In this document: positions 1-5,898 of the stretch, one piece after another
Numbering within the stretch: position 1 is the first letter of the stretch
How the letters are laid out: each line of letters begins with the position of its first letter
From: an uncultured Xanthobacteraceae bacterium
GTDB lineage: Bacteria > Pseudomonadota > Alphaproteobacteria > Rhizobiales > Xanthobacteraceae
Reading direction: 5' to 3'
Length of the DNA stretch: 5,898 nucleotides
Assembly: GCA_955652195.1 (NCBI GenBank)
Contig: CATPBC010000156.1
Location: forward strand, 1-5,898
The notes under the pieces: model-generated
The model's input: the letters and a program-made list of their open reading frames with translations, nothing else
Told to the model about the DNA's origin: nothing
Databases searched by the model: none
Position numbers and translations under genes: made by a program

Positions 1-566
<566 letters not shown>

Positions 567-568
<2 letters not shown>

Positions 569-586
569 GCGCGATTTCGCGCGCTT
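567..586 (+). terminator. Hairpin overlapping the eno stop codon, possible weak terminator
   Basis: AAGCGCG (567-573) and CGCGCTT (580-586) are perfect inverse complements, giving a 7-bp GC-rich stem with a 6-nt loop (ATTTCG). The last two bases of the eno TAA codon are part of the stem. The stem is not followed by a T tract (the next bases are GTCCGGGGCC), so it does not meet the classical intrinsic terminator pattern. It could instead be an attenuating or mRNA 3'-end stabilising structure. The perfect stem is seen directly; the role is inferred. Confidence 0.35.
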
Positions 587-613
587 GTCCGGGGCCCGCG
601 ATCGGCGTTATAT
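585..613 (+). promoter_or_regulatory. Candidate sigma70-type promoter for the oxygenase gene
   Basis: TTGTCC (585-590) and TTATAT (608-613) are separated by 17 bp and each matches four of six consensus bases. The -10-like box is the most AT-rich stretch of this otherwise GC-rich 71-nt gap. A start site near 620 would leave a short leader of about 20 nt before the ATG at 640. The match is modest and the -35 box overlaps the downstream arm of the eno hairpin, so it could be chance. Confidence 0.3.
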
Positions 614-639
614 CCATCACGGTTCGTCGGGGGTGCACG

Positions 640-1446
640 ATGGAACAGACGCTTGAATTAAAGCCGGGCAACCGCCGGCTCGTCGCCGATCGCTTGCGCG
701 ATTTCATCGTCACGTCGATCGATAGCGCGGCGCCATCCGACATGCCGTTCACGCATCTCGTGCTTGACCGCGTCTTTCCCGATGACATTTACGCGCTGAT
801 GCTCGCCAATATGCCGGAGGTATTGGACTATCGGCCGATGCATGGCCGCAGCCAAGGCCATGACCTCAGCGACGGCACGCACACGCGCGTGAAGATCGAT
901 CTATTTCCGGAATATATCCGCCACCTGCCGCCGCAAAAGCGCGCCGTTTGGGACCTGGTGGGACGCGCGCTCTGCTGTCGCGCCGTGAAACAAGCTTTCA
1001 TACGGCGGCTTGCGGCGCCGCTCGAGCGCCGCTTCGGCGCCCGCTATGCCAAAATCGGCATGTATCCAATTCCGATTTTGACGCGCGACATTCCGGGATA
1101 CCTGATCACCCCGCACACTGACACGCGATGGAAGGGCATCACGGTCCAGCTTTATCTGCCGGGCGACCACTCGAATACGCATATCGGCACCATTTTCCAC
1201 GAGAGGCTTTCCGACGGCTCGCTACCCAAGCGCAAACAGATGTCGTTTGCGCCGAATAGCGGCTACGCCTTTGCCGTCGGCACCGACACGTGGCATTCGG
1301 CCGATCCAGTGGGCCCTGAAGTGCGCACGCGCGACAGCATCCTGTTGACGTATTTCGTCGATGCCGGCGCGCTGCGCTTCCTGCGCAATCGCGGCAAGCG
1401 CTTCGGCAATTTTATCCTCAACGAAGTTCGTAACCGGCTGCCGTGA
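640..1446 (+). CDS. Putative 2-oxoglutarate/Fe(II)-dependent dioxygenase-fold protein, substrate unknown
   Basis: A 268-residue soluble protein with no visible signal peptide or membrane segment. The ATG at 640 is preferred over in-frame starts further upstream because it follows a GGGGG Shine-Dalgarno-like run (629-633) by 6 nt, and upstream starts would lie inside eno. The N-terminal part (about residues 37-65, from PFTHLVLDRVFPDD) resembles the entry segment of prolyl-4-hydroxylase/phytanoyl-like oxygenases. The core carries PHTDT (His159, Asp161), then about 58 residues on TWHSADP (His219), then RTRDSILLTYF (Arg229 or Arg231). This fits the HxD...H facial triad for iron plus the Arg that binds the 2-oxoglutarate carboxylate. 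By family analogy it would hydroxylate a protein, lipid, sugar or small molecule; nothing here tells which. The C-terminus is Arg-rich (RNRGKRFGN). It sits 71 nt after eno and 111 nt before ftsB, both gaps having possible promoters, so it may be its own transcription unit. The fold call is fairly confident; the activity is unproven. Confidence 0.8.
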   Translation: MEQTLELKPGNRRLVADRLRDFIVTSIDSAAPSDMPFTHLVLDRVFPDDIYALMLANMPEVLDYRPMHGRSQGHDLSDGTHTRVKIDLFPEYIRHLPPQKRAVWDLVGRALCCRAVKQAFIRRLAAPLERRFGARYAKIGMYPIPILTRDIPGYLITPHTDTRWKGITVQLYLPGDHSNTHIGTIFHERLSDGSLPKRKQMSFAPNSGYAFAVGTDTWHSADPVGPEVRTRDSILLTYFVDAGALRFLRNRGKRFGNFILNEVRNRLP

Positions 1447-1455
1447 TTCCGCTTT

Positions 1456-1486
1456 TTGCCGGACTCGTAACTGCAGCGAATAAATT
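1456..1486 (+). promoter_or_regulatory. Weak candidate promoter upstream of ftsB
   Basis: TTGCCG (1456-1461) and TAAATT (1481-1486) lie 19 bp apart within the only AT-richer part of the 111-nt gap. The spacing is longer than ideal. A GACTC site (1462-1466) directly follows the -35-like box and a GATTC site (1445-1449) overlaps the preceding stop codon; GANTC is the CcrM methylation target in alphaproteobacteria. The CtrA-like box at 1519-1533 lies downstream of the proposed start point, a position that would favour repression if both signals are real. All of this is inference from motif matches. Confidence 0.25.
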
Positions 1487-1518
1487 CATACTGGCTCAGC
1501 CCCGCGGAGGCGCCGGCA

Positions 1519-1533
1519 TTAATGCCAATTTAA
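1519..1533 (+). promoter_or_regulatory. CtrA-like binding site (TTAA-N7-TTAA) in front of ftsB
   Basis: TTAA at 1519-1522 and TTAA at 1530-1533 are separated by exactly 7 bases (TGCCAAT), the full spacing of the CtrA box of alphaproteobacterial cell-cycle genes. TTAA is scarce in this GC-rich window (I count about eight), so two at this spacing, 25 bp before a division gene, are unlikely to be accidental. The first TTAA is also the centre of a 12-bp perfect palindrome, GGCATTAATGCC (1515-1526), so a different dimeric regulator could be the real user. The match is seen directly; binding is inferred. Confidence 0.5.
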
Positions 1534-1557
1534 GCGACCCCCTCACATGCTGCGGCA

Positions 1558-1902
1558 ATGGTCACCCGCAAACGCCTGCGCACCTTTCTCAACGCGCTTG
1601 TACTCTACGCCTTGGCGGCCTTGCTCATCGGCTATTTCGGCGTCAACGCCTATAACGGCGACCGCGGGCTAAAGGCCAAGGAGGACATCGATCGGCAAAT
1701 GGCCGCGCTCACCGCCGAGCTCGACCGGCTTCACGCCGAACAGGCGCAGTGGGAAAGACGCATTGCGCTGCTGAAATCGGGCGATCTCGATCCCGACATG
1801 CTCGACGAACGTGCGCGTGCGCTCCTCGATTACGCCGATCCGCACGATTTGACTCTCGTGCTCAATAGGGACTCTCAGCCGACAGCCACGCCGAGGCCTT
1901 GA
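1558..1902 (+). CDS. ftsB: Septum formation initiator, FtsB/DivIC family
   Basis: A 114-residue bitopic inner-membrane protein. A short basic N-terminus (MVTRKRLR) is followed by one hydrophobic helix at about 11-29, then NGDRGL (33-38), a charged helical stretch likely to be coiled coil (about 38-72), and the family's C-terminal block LDPDMLDERARALLDY (77-92). By family knowledge such proteins form the FtsB-FtsL-FtsQ subcomplex of the divisome, with the coiled coil in the periplasm. The ATG at 1558 is the only reasonable start: the same frame has stops at 1468 and near 1531 with no alternative start codon after the latter, although no clear Shine-Dalgarno is present. The Pro/Thr tail (PTATPRP) is not conserved-looking. 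It lies between the oxygenase gene and pdhA; ftsB next to eno and pdh is a familiar alphaproteobacterial arrangement. It may be controlled by the CtrA-like site just upstream. Confidence 0.88.
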   Translation: MVTRKRLRTFLNALVLYALAALLIGYFGVNAYNGDRGLKAKEDIDRQMAALTAELDRLHAEQAQWERRIALLKSGDLDPDMLDERARALLDYADPHDLTLVLNRDSQPTATPRP

Positions 1903-1928
1903 AGAGGTCTTGAACGGGCCTTGAACTT
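1896..1928 (+). repeat. Three tandem 11-bp direct repeats across the ftsB stop codon
   Basis: The consecutive units are GCCTTGAAGAG, GTCTTGAACGG and GCCTTGAACTT. The core CTTGAA recurs at 1898, 1909 and 1920, exactly 11 bp apart, about one DNA helical turn. Because 11 is not a multiple of three, the TGA within each unit falls in a different frame (1900, 1911, 1922), so the block stops translation in all three forward frames; the first TGA ends ftsB. It may be a phased protein-binding site for the pdh leader or simply a small tandem duplication. The pattern is seen directly and its role is unknown. Confidence 0.6.
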
Positions 1929-2002
1929 GCTGGCGCACGTTCCGAAATGAGCTTCTTCGACAATGATTTGGCCGCCCGGTCACACGCCTGTGGCAGGATA
2001 CG

Positions 2003-2025
2003 CCCCCGCTTTTCACCAGGGGGGG
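2003..2025 (+). other. C-run/G-run hairpin in the pdhA leader
   Basis: Five C (2003-2007) face seven G (2019-2025) across an 11-nt AT-richer loop, so the transcript could form a 5-bp all-GC stem with several registers. It sits about 45 nt before the pdhA start within the 167-nt gap after ftsB. No T tract follows, so it is not an evident terminator. It may be a leader structure or nothing. I found no convincing -35/-10 pair in this gap, so the pdh promoter remains unplaced. Confidence 0.25.
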
Positions 2026-2060
2026 AATTCGGCTATGGGATAAGTGCCGCCGGACGTTTT

Positions 2061-2065
2061 GAGGT
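2061..2065 (+). promoter_or_regulatory. Ribosome binding site that decides the pdhA start
   Basis: GAGGT at 2061-2065 is complementary to the 16S rRNA 3' end. Two ATGs follow, at 2067 and 2070. Only the second leaves a workable gap (5 nt after GAGG), so 2070 is taken as the start. The ATG at 1947, in the same frame, has no comparable site. Confidence 0.7.
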
Positions 2066-2069
2066 AATG

Positions 2070-3119
2070 ATGGCCGTCGCCCAAACCAAGCAATCGGCTC
2101 ACACTGCGCAAGGCCTGCTTCCCAGCGCGGATCTTGCGGCCAACCAGACTTCCCCGTCGGAATTTTCAAAAGAACAAGAGCTGCAGGCGCTCCGCCAAAT
2201 GCTCTTGATCCGCCGGTTCGAGGAAAAGGCCGGGCAGATGTACGGCATGGGGCTCATCGGCGGATTCTGCCATCTCTATATCGGCCAAGAAGCCGTCGTC
2301 GTGGGCATGAAACTTGCCATGCGCGACAGCGACCAGATGATCACCGGTTACCGCGACCACGGCCATATGCTGGCCTGTGGCATGGATCCGAAGGGCGTGA
2401 TGGCCGAACTCACCGGACGCCGCGGCGGCTATTCCAGGGGCAAGGGCGGCTCGATGCACATGTTCTCGTTGGAGAAGAAATTCTACGGCGGTCACGGCAT
2501 CGTCGGCGCGCAGGTGCCGCTCGGCACGGGGCTCGCTTTCGCCAACAAGTACCGCGGCACCAATGACGTCTGCCTGACTTATTTCGGCGACGGAGCAGCG
2601 AACCAGGGCCAGGTCTACGAGAGCTTCAACATGGCCGAGCTCTGGAAGCTGCCGGTCGTCTATGTGATCGAAAACAATCGCTATGCGATGGGCACCTCGG
2701 TCGAACGCTCCTCCGCGCAACCGGACTTTTCCAAGCGCGGTTCTTCCTTCAACATTCCAGGTTCGCAGGTCGACGGCATGGACGTGCGCGCGGTGAAAGC
2801 AGCCGCCGATCAGGCCGTAGCTTGGTGTCGCACTGGCAAGGGGCCAATCATCCTGGAAATGATGACCTACCGTTATCGCGGCCATTCGATGTCCGATCCG
2901 GCCAAGTACCGAAGCAAGGAAGAAGTTGACAAAGTCCGTACCGAGCACGATCCGATCGAGCAGGTCCGCAGGCGGCTCCTTGATAAAAAATGGGCGAGCG
3001 AAGACGATTTGAAAAAGATCGATGCCGCGGTGCGCACCCTCGTCAACGAGGCGTCGGAATTCGCTACCCACGACGCTGAGCCCGATCCCGCAGAACTTTA
3101 TACCGACGTTTATCACTGA
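2070..3119 (+). CDS. pdhA: Pyruvate dehydrogenase E1 component, alpha subunit
   Basis: A 349-residue cytoplasmic protein that, with E1beta, forms the thiamine-diphosphate enzyme decarboxylating pyruvate and reductively acetylating lipoyl groups. After a variable Ala/Gln/Ser-rich leader of about 30 residues comes the conserved block FSKEQELQALRQMLLIRRFE, then YRDHGH, and GRRGGYSRGKGGSMHMF. The thiamine diphosphate motif is GDG at 173-175 continuing AANQGQ, closed by ENN at 201-203. The RYRGHSMSDP loop (about 268-277) corresponds to the loop phosphorylated in mitochondrial E1alpha; in bacteria it mainly positions the cofactor. Length matches alphaproteobacterial E1alpha when the 2070 start is used. 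The same frame is open back to an ATG at 1947, adding 41 residues (Arg/Gly-rich, unlike the family), which I reject. It is the first gene of the pdh operon, with pdhB 31 nt downstream. Confidence 0.96.
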   Translation: MAVAQTKQSAHTAQGLLPSADLAANQTSPSEFSKEQELQALRQMLLIRRFEEKAGQMYGMGLIGGFCHLYIGQEAVVVGMKLAMRDSDQMITGYRDHGHMLACGMDPKGVMAELTGRRGGYSRGKGGSMHMFSLEKKFYGGHGIVGAQVPLGTGLAFANKYRGTNDVCLTYFGDGAANQGQVYESFNMAELWKLPVVYVIENNRYAMGTSVERSSAQPDFSKRGSSFNIPGSQVDGMDVRAVKAAADQAVAWCRTGKGPIILEMMTYRYRGHSMSDPAKYRSKEEVDKVRTEHDPIEQVRRRLLDKKWASEDDLKKIDAAVRTLVNEASEFATHDAEPDPAELYTDVYH

Positions 3120-3150
3120 AGTGCCATTGCCGCGCCCATTGTGAGCCGCC

Positions 3151-4593
3151 ATGCCGACTGAAGTGTTGATGCCCGCGCTGTCGCCGACGATGGAGAAGGG
3201 CAATCTGGCCAAATGGCTCAAGAAGGAAGGCGATCCGGTCAAATCGGGCGACGTCATCGCGGAAATCGAAACCGACAAAGCCACCATGGAAGTGGAGGCG
3301 GTCGACGAGGGCACGCTCGGCAAGATCCTGGTGCCAGAGGGCACCAATGACGTCGCGGTGAACACGCCGATCGCGATGATCCTCGCCGAGGGCGAAGACG
3401 CCGCCGCCTTGAAGGACGGCAAGAAAGCGCCCAGTAAGCAGAGTCAGGCCGAGCAGCCCGCAAGTCAGCAGAAAGGTGCGGATTCTGCGCCACCTGCTGA
3501 GAAACCCGAGCCGGCCAAGAAAGCGCAGACGCCGGCGCCGGCGAAAACTGGCACCGCCAAGCCGCCGTCCGCCGACATCACGCCGGAGCCGGAAGTACCC
3601 GAAGGCACCGAACTCGTCCCCATGACGATGCGCGAGGCGCTGCGCGACGCCATGGCCGAAGAAATGCGCCGCGACCCAGACGTGTTCGTGATGGGCGAGG
3701 AAGTCGCCGAATATCAGGGCGCCTACAAGGTCACGCAGGGGCTGTTGGATGAATTCGGCGCACAACGCGTCATCGACACGCCAATCACCGAACATGGCTT
3801 CGCCGGCGTTGGGATTGGGGCGGCACTCGCCGGATTAAAGCCGATCGTCGAGTTCATGACGTTCAACTTCGCCATGCAGGCGATGGATCAGCTCATCAAC
3901 TCGGCGGCTAAGACCCAATACATGTCGGGCGGACAGGTCAGAGTTGCGATTGTGTTCCGCGGCCCCAACGGACCGGCGTCGCGCGTGGCCGCGCAGCACA
4001 GCCAGGATTATTCGGCCTGGTATTCGCATATTCCAGGCCTGAAGGTGATAGCGCCGTCGAACGCCGCCGATGCCAAGGGTCTGCTCAAGGCCGCAATCCG
4101 CGATCCCAATCCGGTGATGTTTCTGGAAAACGAAATTCTCTATGGCCATTCCTCGCCGGTGCCCAAGCTGGACGATTATGTGCTGCCGATCGGCCGCGCC
4201 CGCATCGTACGACCGGGCAAGGATGTCACGATCGTCGCTTGGTCGATGGGCATGACTTATGCGCTCAAGGCCGCTGACGAGCTGGCGAAGGAGAATATCG
4301 AGGCTGAGGTGATCGATCTGCGCACGCTCAAGCCGATGGATTCCGATACGATCGTGGAGTCGGTTAAGAAAACCGGCCGTCTCGTCACCGTCGAAGAGGG
4401 CTGGAAGCAGTCAGGCGTTGGCGCGGAGATTGCCGCGCGTGTCATGGAGGACGCGTTCGATTATCTCGATGCGCCGGTGACCCGCGTCTGCGGCAAGGAC
4501 GTGCCGATGCCCTATGCGGCCAATTTAGAAAAGCTCGCCCTGCCTTCAGTCGCCGAAGTGGTCGAGGCGGCCAAGGCCGTTTCGTACCGGTAA
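3151..4593 (+). CDS. pdhB: Pyruvate dehydrogenase E1 component, beta subunit with N-terminal lipoyl domain
   Basis: A 480-residue protein in three parts. Residues 1-83 are a biotinyl/lipoyl domain with the lipoylation motif ETDKATME; Lys43 is the expected lipoyl site. Residues about 84-150 are a flexible Ala/Pro/Lys/Gln linker. Residues about 151-480 are the E1beta catalytic core of ordinary length, with GEEV (182-185) and following residues that contact thiamine diphosphate, [12 protein letters not shown] with His283 in the active-site region, and DLRTLKPMD in the C-terminal transketolase-like domain. A lipoyl domain fused to E1beta is an established alphaproteobacterial feature, and lets E1 carry its own swinging arm in addition to that on E2. 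The ATG at 3151 has only a weak GTGAG upstream, but the conserved lipoyl-domain N-terminus fixes it. In some rhizobia this gene is called pdhA-beta and pdhB denotes E2. Confidence 0.96.
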   Translation: MPTEVLMPALSPTMEKGNLAKWLKKEGDPVKSGDVIAEIETDKATMEVEAVDEGTLGKILVPEGTNDVAVNTPIAMILAEGEDAAALKDGKKAPSKQSQAEQPASQQKGADSAPPAEKPEPAKKAQTPAPAKTGTAKPPSADITPEPEVPEGTELVPMTMREALRDAMAEEMRRDPDVFVMGEEVAEYQGAYKVTQGLLDEFGAQRVIDTPITEHGFAGVGIGAALAGLKPIVEFMTFNFAMQAMDQLINSAAKTQYMSGGQVRVAIVFRGPNGPASRVAAQHSQDYSAWYSHIPGLKVIAPSNAADAKGLLKAAIRDPNPVMFLENEILYGHSSPVPKLDDYVLPIGRARIVRPGKDVTIVAWSMGMTYALKAADELAKENIEAEVIDLRTLKPMDSDTIVESVKKTGRLVTVEEGWKQSGVGAEIAARVMEDAFDYLDAPVTRVCGKDVPMPYAANLEKLALPSVAEVVEAAKAVSYR

Positions 4594-4617
4594 GCCCCTC
4601 GCTCAACCTGGCGCGCC

Positions 4618-5898
4618 ATGCCCGTTAACATCCTGATGCCCGCCCTGTCGCCCACGATGGAAAAGGGCAATCTTGCGAAATGGCTCAAGAAAGAGGGCGA
4701 TGCGGTCAAGACGGGCGACGTCATCGCCGAGATCGAGACCGACAAGGCGACGATGGAATACGAAGCCATCGAGGACGGCACGCTGGCCAAGATTGTGGTG
4801 CCGGAAGGGACCAATGACGTTCCGGTCAATCAGCTCATCGCGGTGCTGGCGCAGGAAGGCGAAGATGTAAAAGCCGCCGCTGCGGCCGCAGCGAAGGCCG
4901 GCCCCGCGGCAAAGACGCCGAGCGCGGCGCAGGCCACGCCGAGGCCAGCACAACCGGCCACTCCCTCGATCGCAAAGGAAGCCAAAGCCACGCCTCCGCC
5001 AGCCGCGCCTCGCGCTCCCTCGCCCCAGCGGGGAGACGGTGGAGGGGAGGGCGCTCGGACTGACGGCCATGCACCGAACCGCGTCTTCTCCTCGCCGCTT
5101 GCTCGCCGATTAGCGAAAGAAGCGGGCCTCGACATCGGCCGCGTCCAAGGCTCGGGACCGCATGGCCGCATCGTCGCCCGCGATGTGGCGGCAGCGCGCG
5201 AAGGCCGGGGGTTACGTGCGCCAGCCGCCGCTGCCGCGGGAGGCCCCGCGCCGATGATCGCGCCGGCCATGACCGATCAGCAGATCCGGGCGCTTTATGA
5301 GGACGGCAGCTACCAGGTTGTCCCCCACGACGGGATGCGCCGCACGATCGCGGCGCGGCTCACCGCATCGGTGCAGACCATCCCGCATTTTTACCTGACG
5401 GTCGATTGCGACATCGGCAAACTTTTGCAAGCGCGCGAGGAGATCAACGCCACAGCGCCGAAGGACAAAGACGGCAAGCCCACTTACAAACTCTCGGTCA
5501 ACGATTTTGTCGTCAAAGCTCTGGCGCTCGCGCTACAGCGCGTGCCCGACGCCAATGTAAGCTGGACCGAAGGCGGCATGCTCAAGCACAAGCACTCCGA
5601 CATCGGTGTCGCGGTGGCGATGCCGAATGGGCTGATCACGCCCATCGTGCGCAATGCCGAGGCCAAATCGCTATCCGCGATTTCCAACGAGATGCGCGAA
5701 CTCGCAACGCGGGCGCGCGACCGCAAGCTCAAGCCGCACGAATATCAGGGAGGCACCACGGCAGTGTCGAACCTCGGTATGTACGGGATTAAGGATTTTA
5801 CCGCCGTGATCAATCCGCCGCATGCGACGATCCTGGCGGTCGGCACTGGCGAGGAGCGTGCGGTGGTGCGCAACGGCAAGATCGAAGCCGCTCACCTG
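4618..5898 (+). CDS. pdhC: Dihydrolipoamide acetyltransferase (E2) of pyruvate dehydrogenase; 3' end outside the window
   Basis: E2 forms the core of the PDH complex and transfers the acetyl group from lipoamide to CoA. The frame is open for 427 codons to the window edge. Order: lipoyl domain (1-83, Lys43 in ETDKATME); Ala/Pro linker; peripheral subunit-binding domain (about 155-192, beginning NRVFSSPLARRLAKE, with GSGPHGRIVARDV) that holds E3 or E1; a second linker; and the acetyltransferase domain from about residue 231 (YQVVPHDGMRRTIAARL) through the NPPHATILAVG segment. The catalytic HxxxDG motif normally lies a little after the last visible residues (EAAHL), so it is probably just beyond the window; its absence is not evidence of a defect. 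The start lacks a clear Shine-Dalgarno but mirrors the pdhB lipoyl N-terminus. The gap to pdhB is 24 nt. The first linker includes an odd Gly-rich segment (132-147) encoded by a palindromic repeat. In rhizobial naming this gene is often pdhB. Confidence 0.96.
   Translation, partial: MPVNILMPALSPTMEKGNLAKWLKKEGDAVKTGDVIAEIETDKATMEYEAIEDGTLAKIVVPEGTNDVPVNQLIAVLAQEGEDVKAAAAAAAKAGPAAKTPSAAQATPRPAQPATPSIAKEAKATPPPAAPRAPSPQRGDGGGEGARTDGHAPNRVFSSPLARRLAKEAGLDIGRVQGSGPHGRIVARDVAAAREGRGLRAPAAAAAGGPAPMIAPAMTDQQIRALYEDGSYQVVPHDGMRRTIAARLTASVQTIPHFYLTVDCDIGKLLQAREEINATAPKDKDGKPTYKLSVNDFVVKALALALQRVPDANVSWTEGGMLKHKHSDIGVAVAMPNGLITPIVRNAEAKSLSAISNEMRELATRARDRKLKPHEYQGGTTAVSNLGMYGIKDFTAVINPPHATILAVGTGEERAVVRNGKIEAAHL
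5012..5054 (+). repeat. Palindromic repeat-like element translated within the E2 linker
   Basis: CCCC (5023-5026) and GGGG (5030-5033) flank the 3-nt loop AGC. The stem extends imperfectly outward through CTCCCT... on the left and GGAGACGG on the right, and GCGCTCCCT (5012-5020) is matched by AGGGCGC (5048-5054) at the outer edges. This C-rich arm, short loop, GGGGAGA, G-rich arm plan resembles dispersed palindromic elements common between genes in Rhizobiales. Read in the pdhC frame it gives APSPQRGDGGGEGAR; on the opposite strand it gives SPPPSPRWGEG, the sort of peptide typical of such elements translated in either sense. The palindrome is seen directly; membership of a repeat family is recalled from general knowledge and untested. 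Confidence 0.5.

Noticed and set aside
1898..1948. CTTGAA repeats read as heat-shock sigma factor -35 boxes
   Set aside because: CTTGAA resembles the RpoH -35 element, but I found no matching -10 sequence at the right distance downstream of any copy.
2270..2290. Possible defect in E1alpha or other PDH genes (lost cofactor residues, frameshift)
   Set aside because: Reading all three frames through showed intact thiamine and lipoyl motifs and no internal stops; the missing E2 HxxxDG motif is due to the window edge.
2166..3422. A 418-codon open frame on the minus strand opposite pdhA and the start of pdhB
   Set aside because: The plus strand carries unmistakable PdhA and PdhB. The antisense translation (rich in Ala, His, Arg, Val) shows no recognisable domain and is the usual mirror of GC-rich codon bias.
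3530..3543. A 14-bp perfect palindrome CGCCGGCGCCGGCG in the pdhB linker
   Set aside because: It encodes the Ala/Pro alternation (TPAPA) expected of the linker in a GC-rich genome; simple codon repetition explains it.
3064..3795. A 243-codon minus-strand open frame opposite the pdhB lipoyl domain and linker
   Set aside because: Its Arg/Leu/Gly-rich low-complexity sequence is the complement of the Ala/Pro/Lys linker; no start signal or domain is evident.
5406..5792. A 128-codon plus-strand open frame inside pdhC in another frame
   Set aside because: It lies wholly within the conserved E2 acetyltransferase domain and its Arg/Gln/Ala-rich product is a shadow of that frame.

Overview
The window is a GC-rich bacterial chromosomal segment with every gene on the plus strand. 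It most likely comes from an alphaproteobacterium of the Hyphomicrobiales (Rhizobiales) type. The basis for this is the gene order enolase / FtsB-DivIC-like septum protein / pyruvate dehydrogenase E1alpha, E1beta, E2; the N-terminal lipoyl domain on E1beta, a known alphaproteobacterial trait; a CtrA-type TTAA-N7-TTAA site; and a palindromic repeat resembling those scattered through Rhizobiales genomes. The genus cannot be fixed from the sequence alone.

Layout: (1) 1-568, C-terminal 188 codons of enolase (eno), with a hairpin overlapping its stop codon. (2) 640-1446, a 268-residue protein with an apparent HxD...H...R set of the 2-oxoglutarate/Fe(II) dioxygenase fold, substrate unknown, placed between two housekeeping genes that are often adjacent in this group. 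(3) 1447-1557, an intergenic region with a CtrA-like box, an overlapping 12-bp palindrome and GANTC sites. (4) 1558-1902, small membrane division protein of the FtsB/DivIC family. (5) 1903-2069, the pdh leader, with three 11-bp repeats at its upstream edge (the first overlapping the ftsB stop), a C-run/G-run hairpin and a good Shine-Dalgarno site. (6) 2070-5898, a pdhA-pdhB-pdhC operon with gaps of 31 and 24 nt; pdhC runs off the right edge before its catalytic His motif.

Functionally, enolase makes phosphoenolpyruvate, which becomes pyruvate one step later, and the PDH complex converts pyruvate to acetyl-CoA, so the locus is lower glycolysis plus its exit to the TCA cycle with a division gene embedded. 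E1alpha and E1beta form the thiamine diphosphate decarboxylase. Lipoyl domains on both E1beta and E2 can carry the acetyl group to the E2 acetyltransferase core. E3 is not in the window.

I found no convincing new multi-gene system. The items most worth a second look are a palindromic repeat apparently translated in frame inside the E2 linker, the CtrA-like site in front of ftsB, the oxygenase inserted in the eno-ftsB interval, and the phased triple repeat after ftsB. No intergenic stretch exceeds 170 nt and no tRNA, rRNA, CRISPR or insertion sequence was seen.
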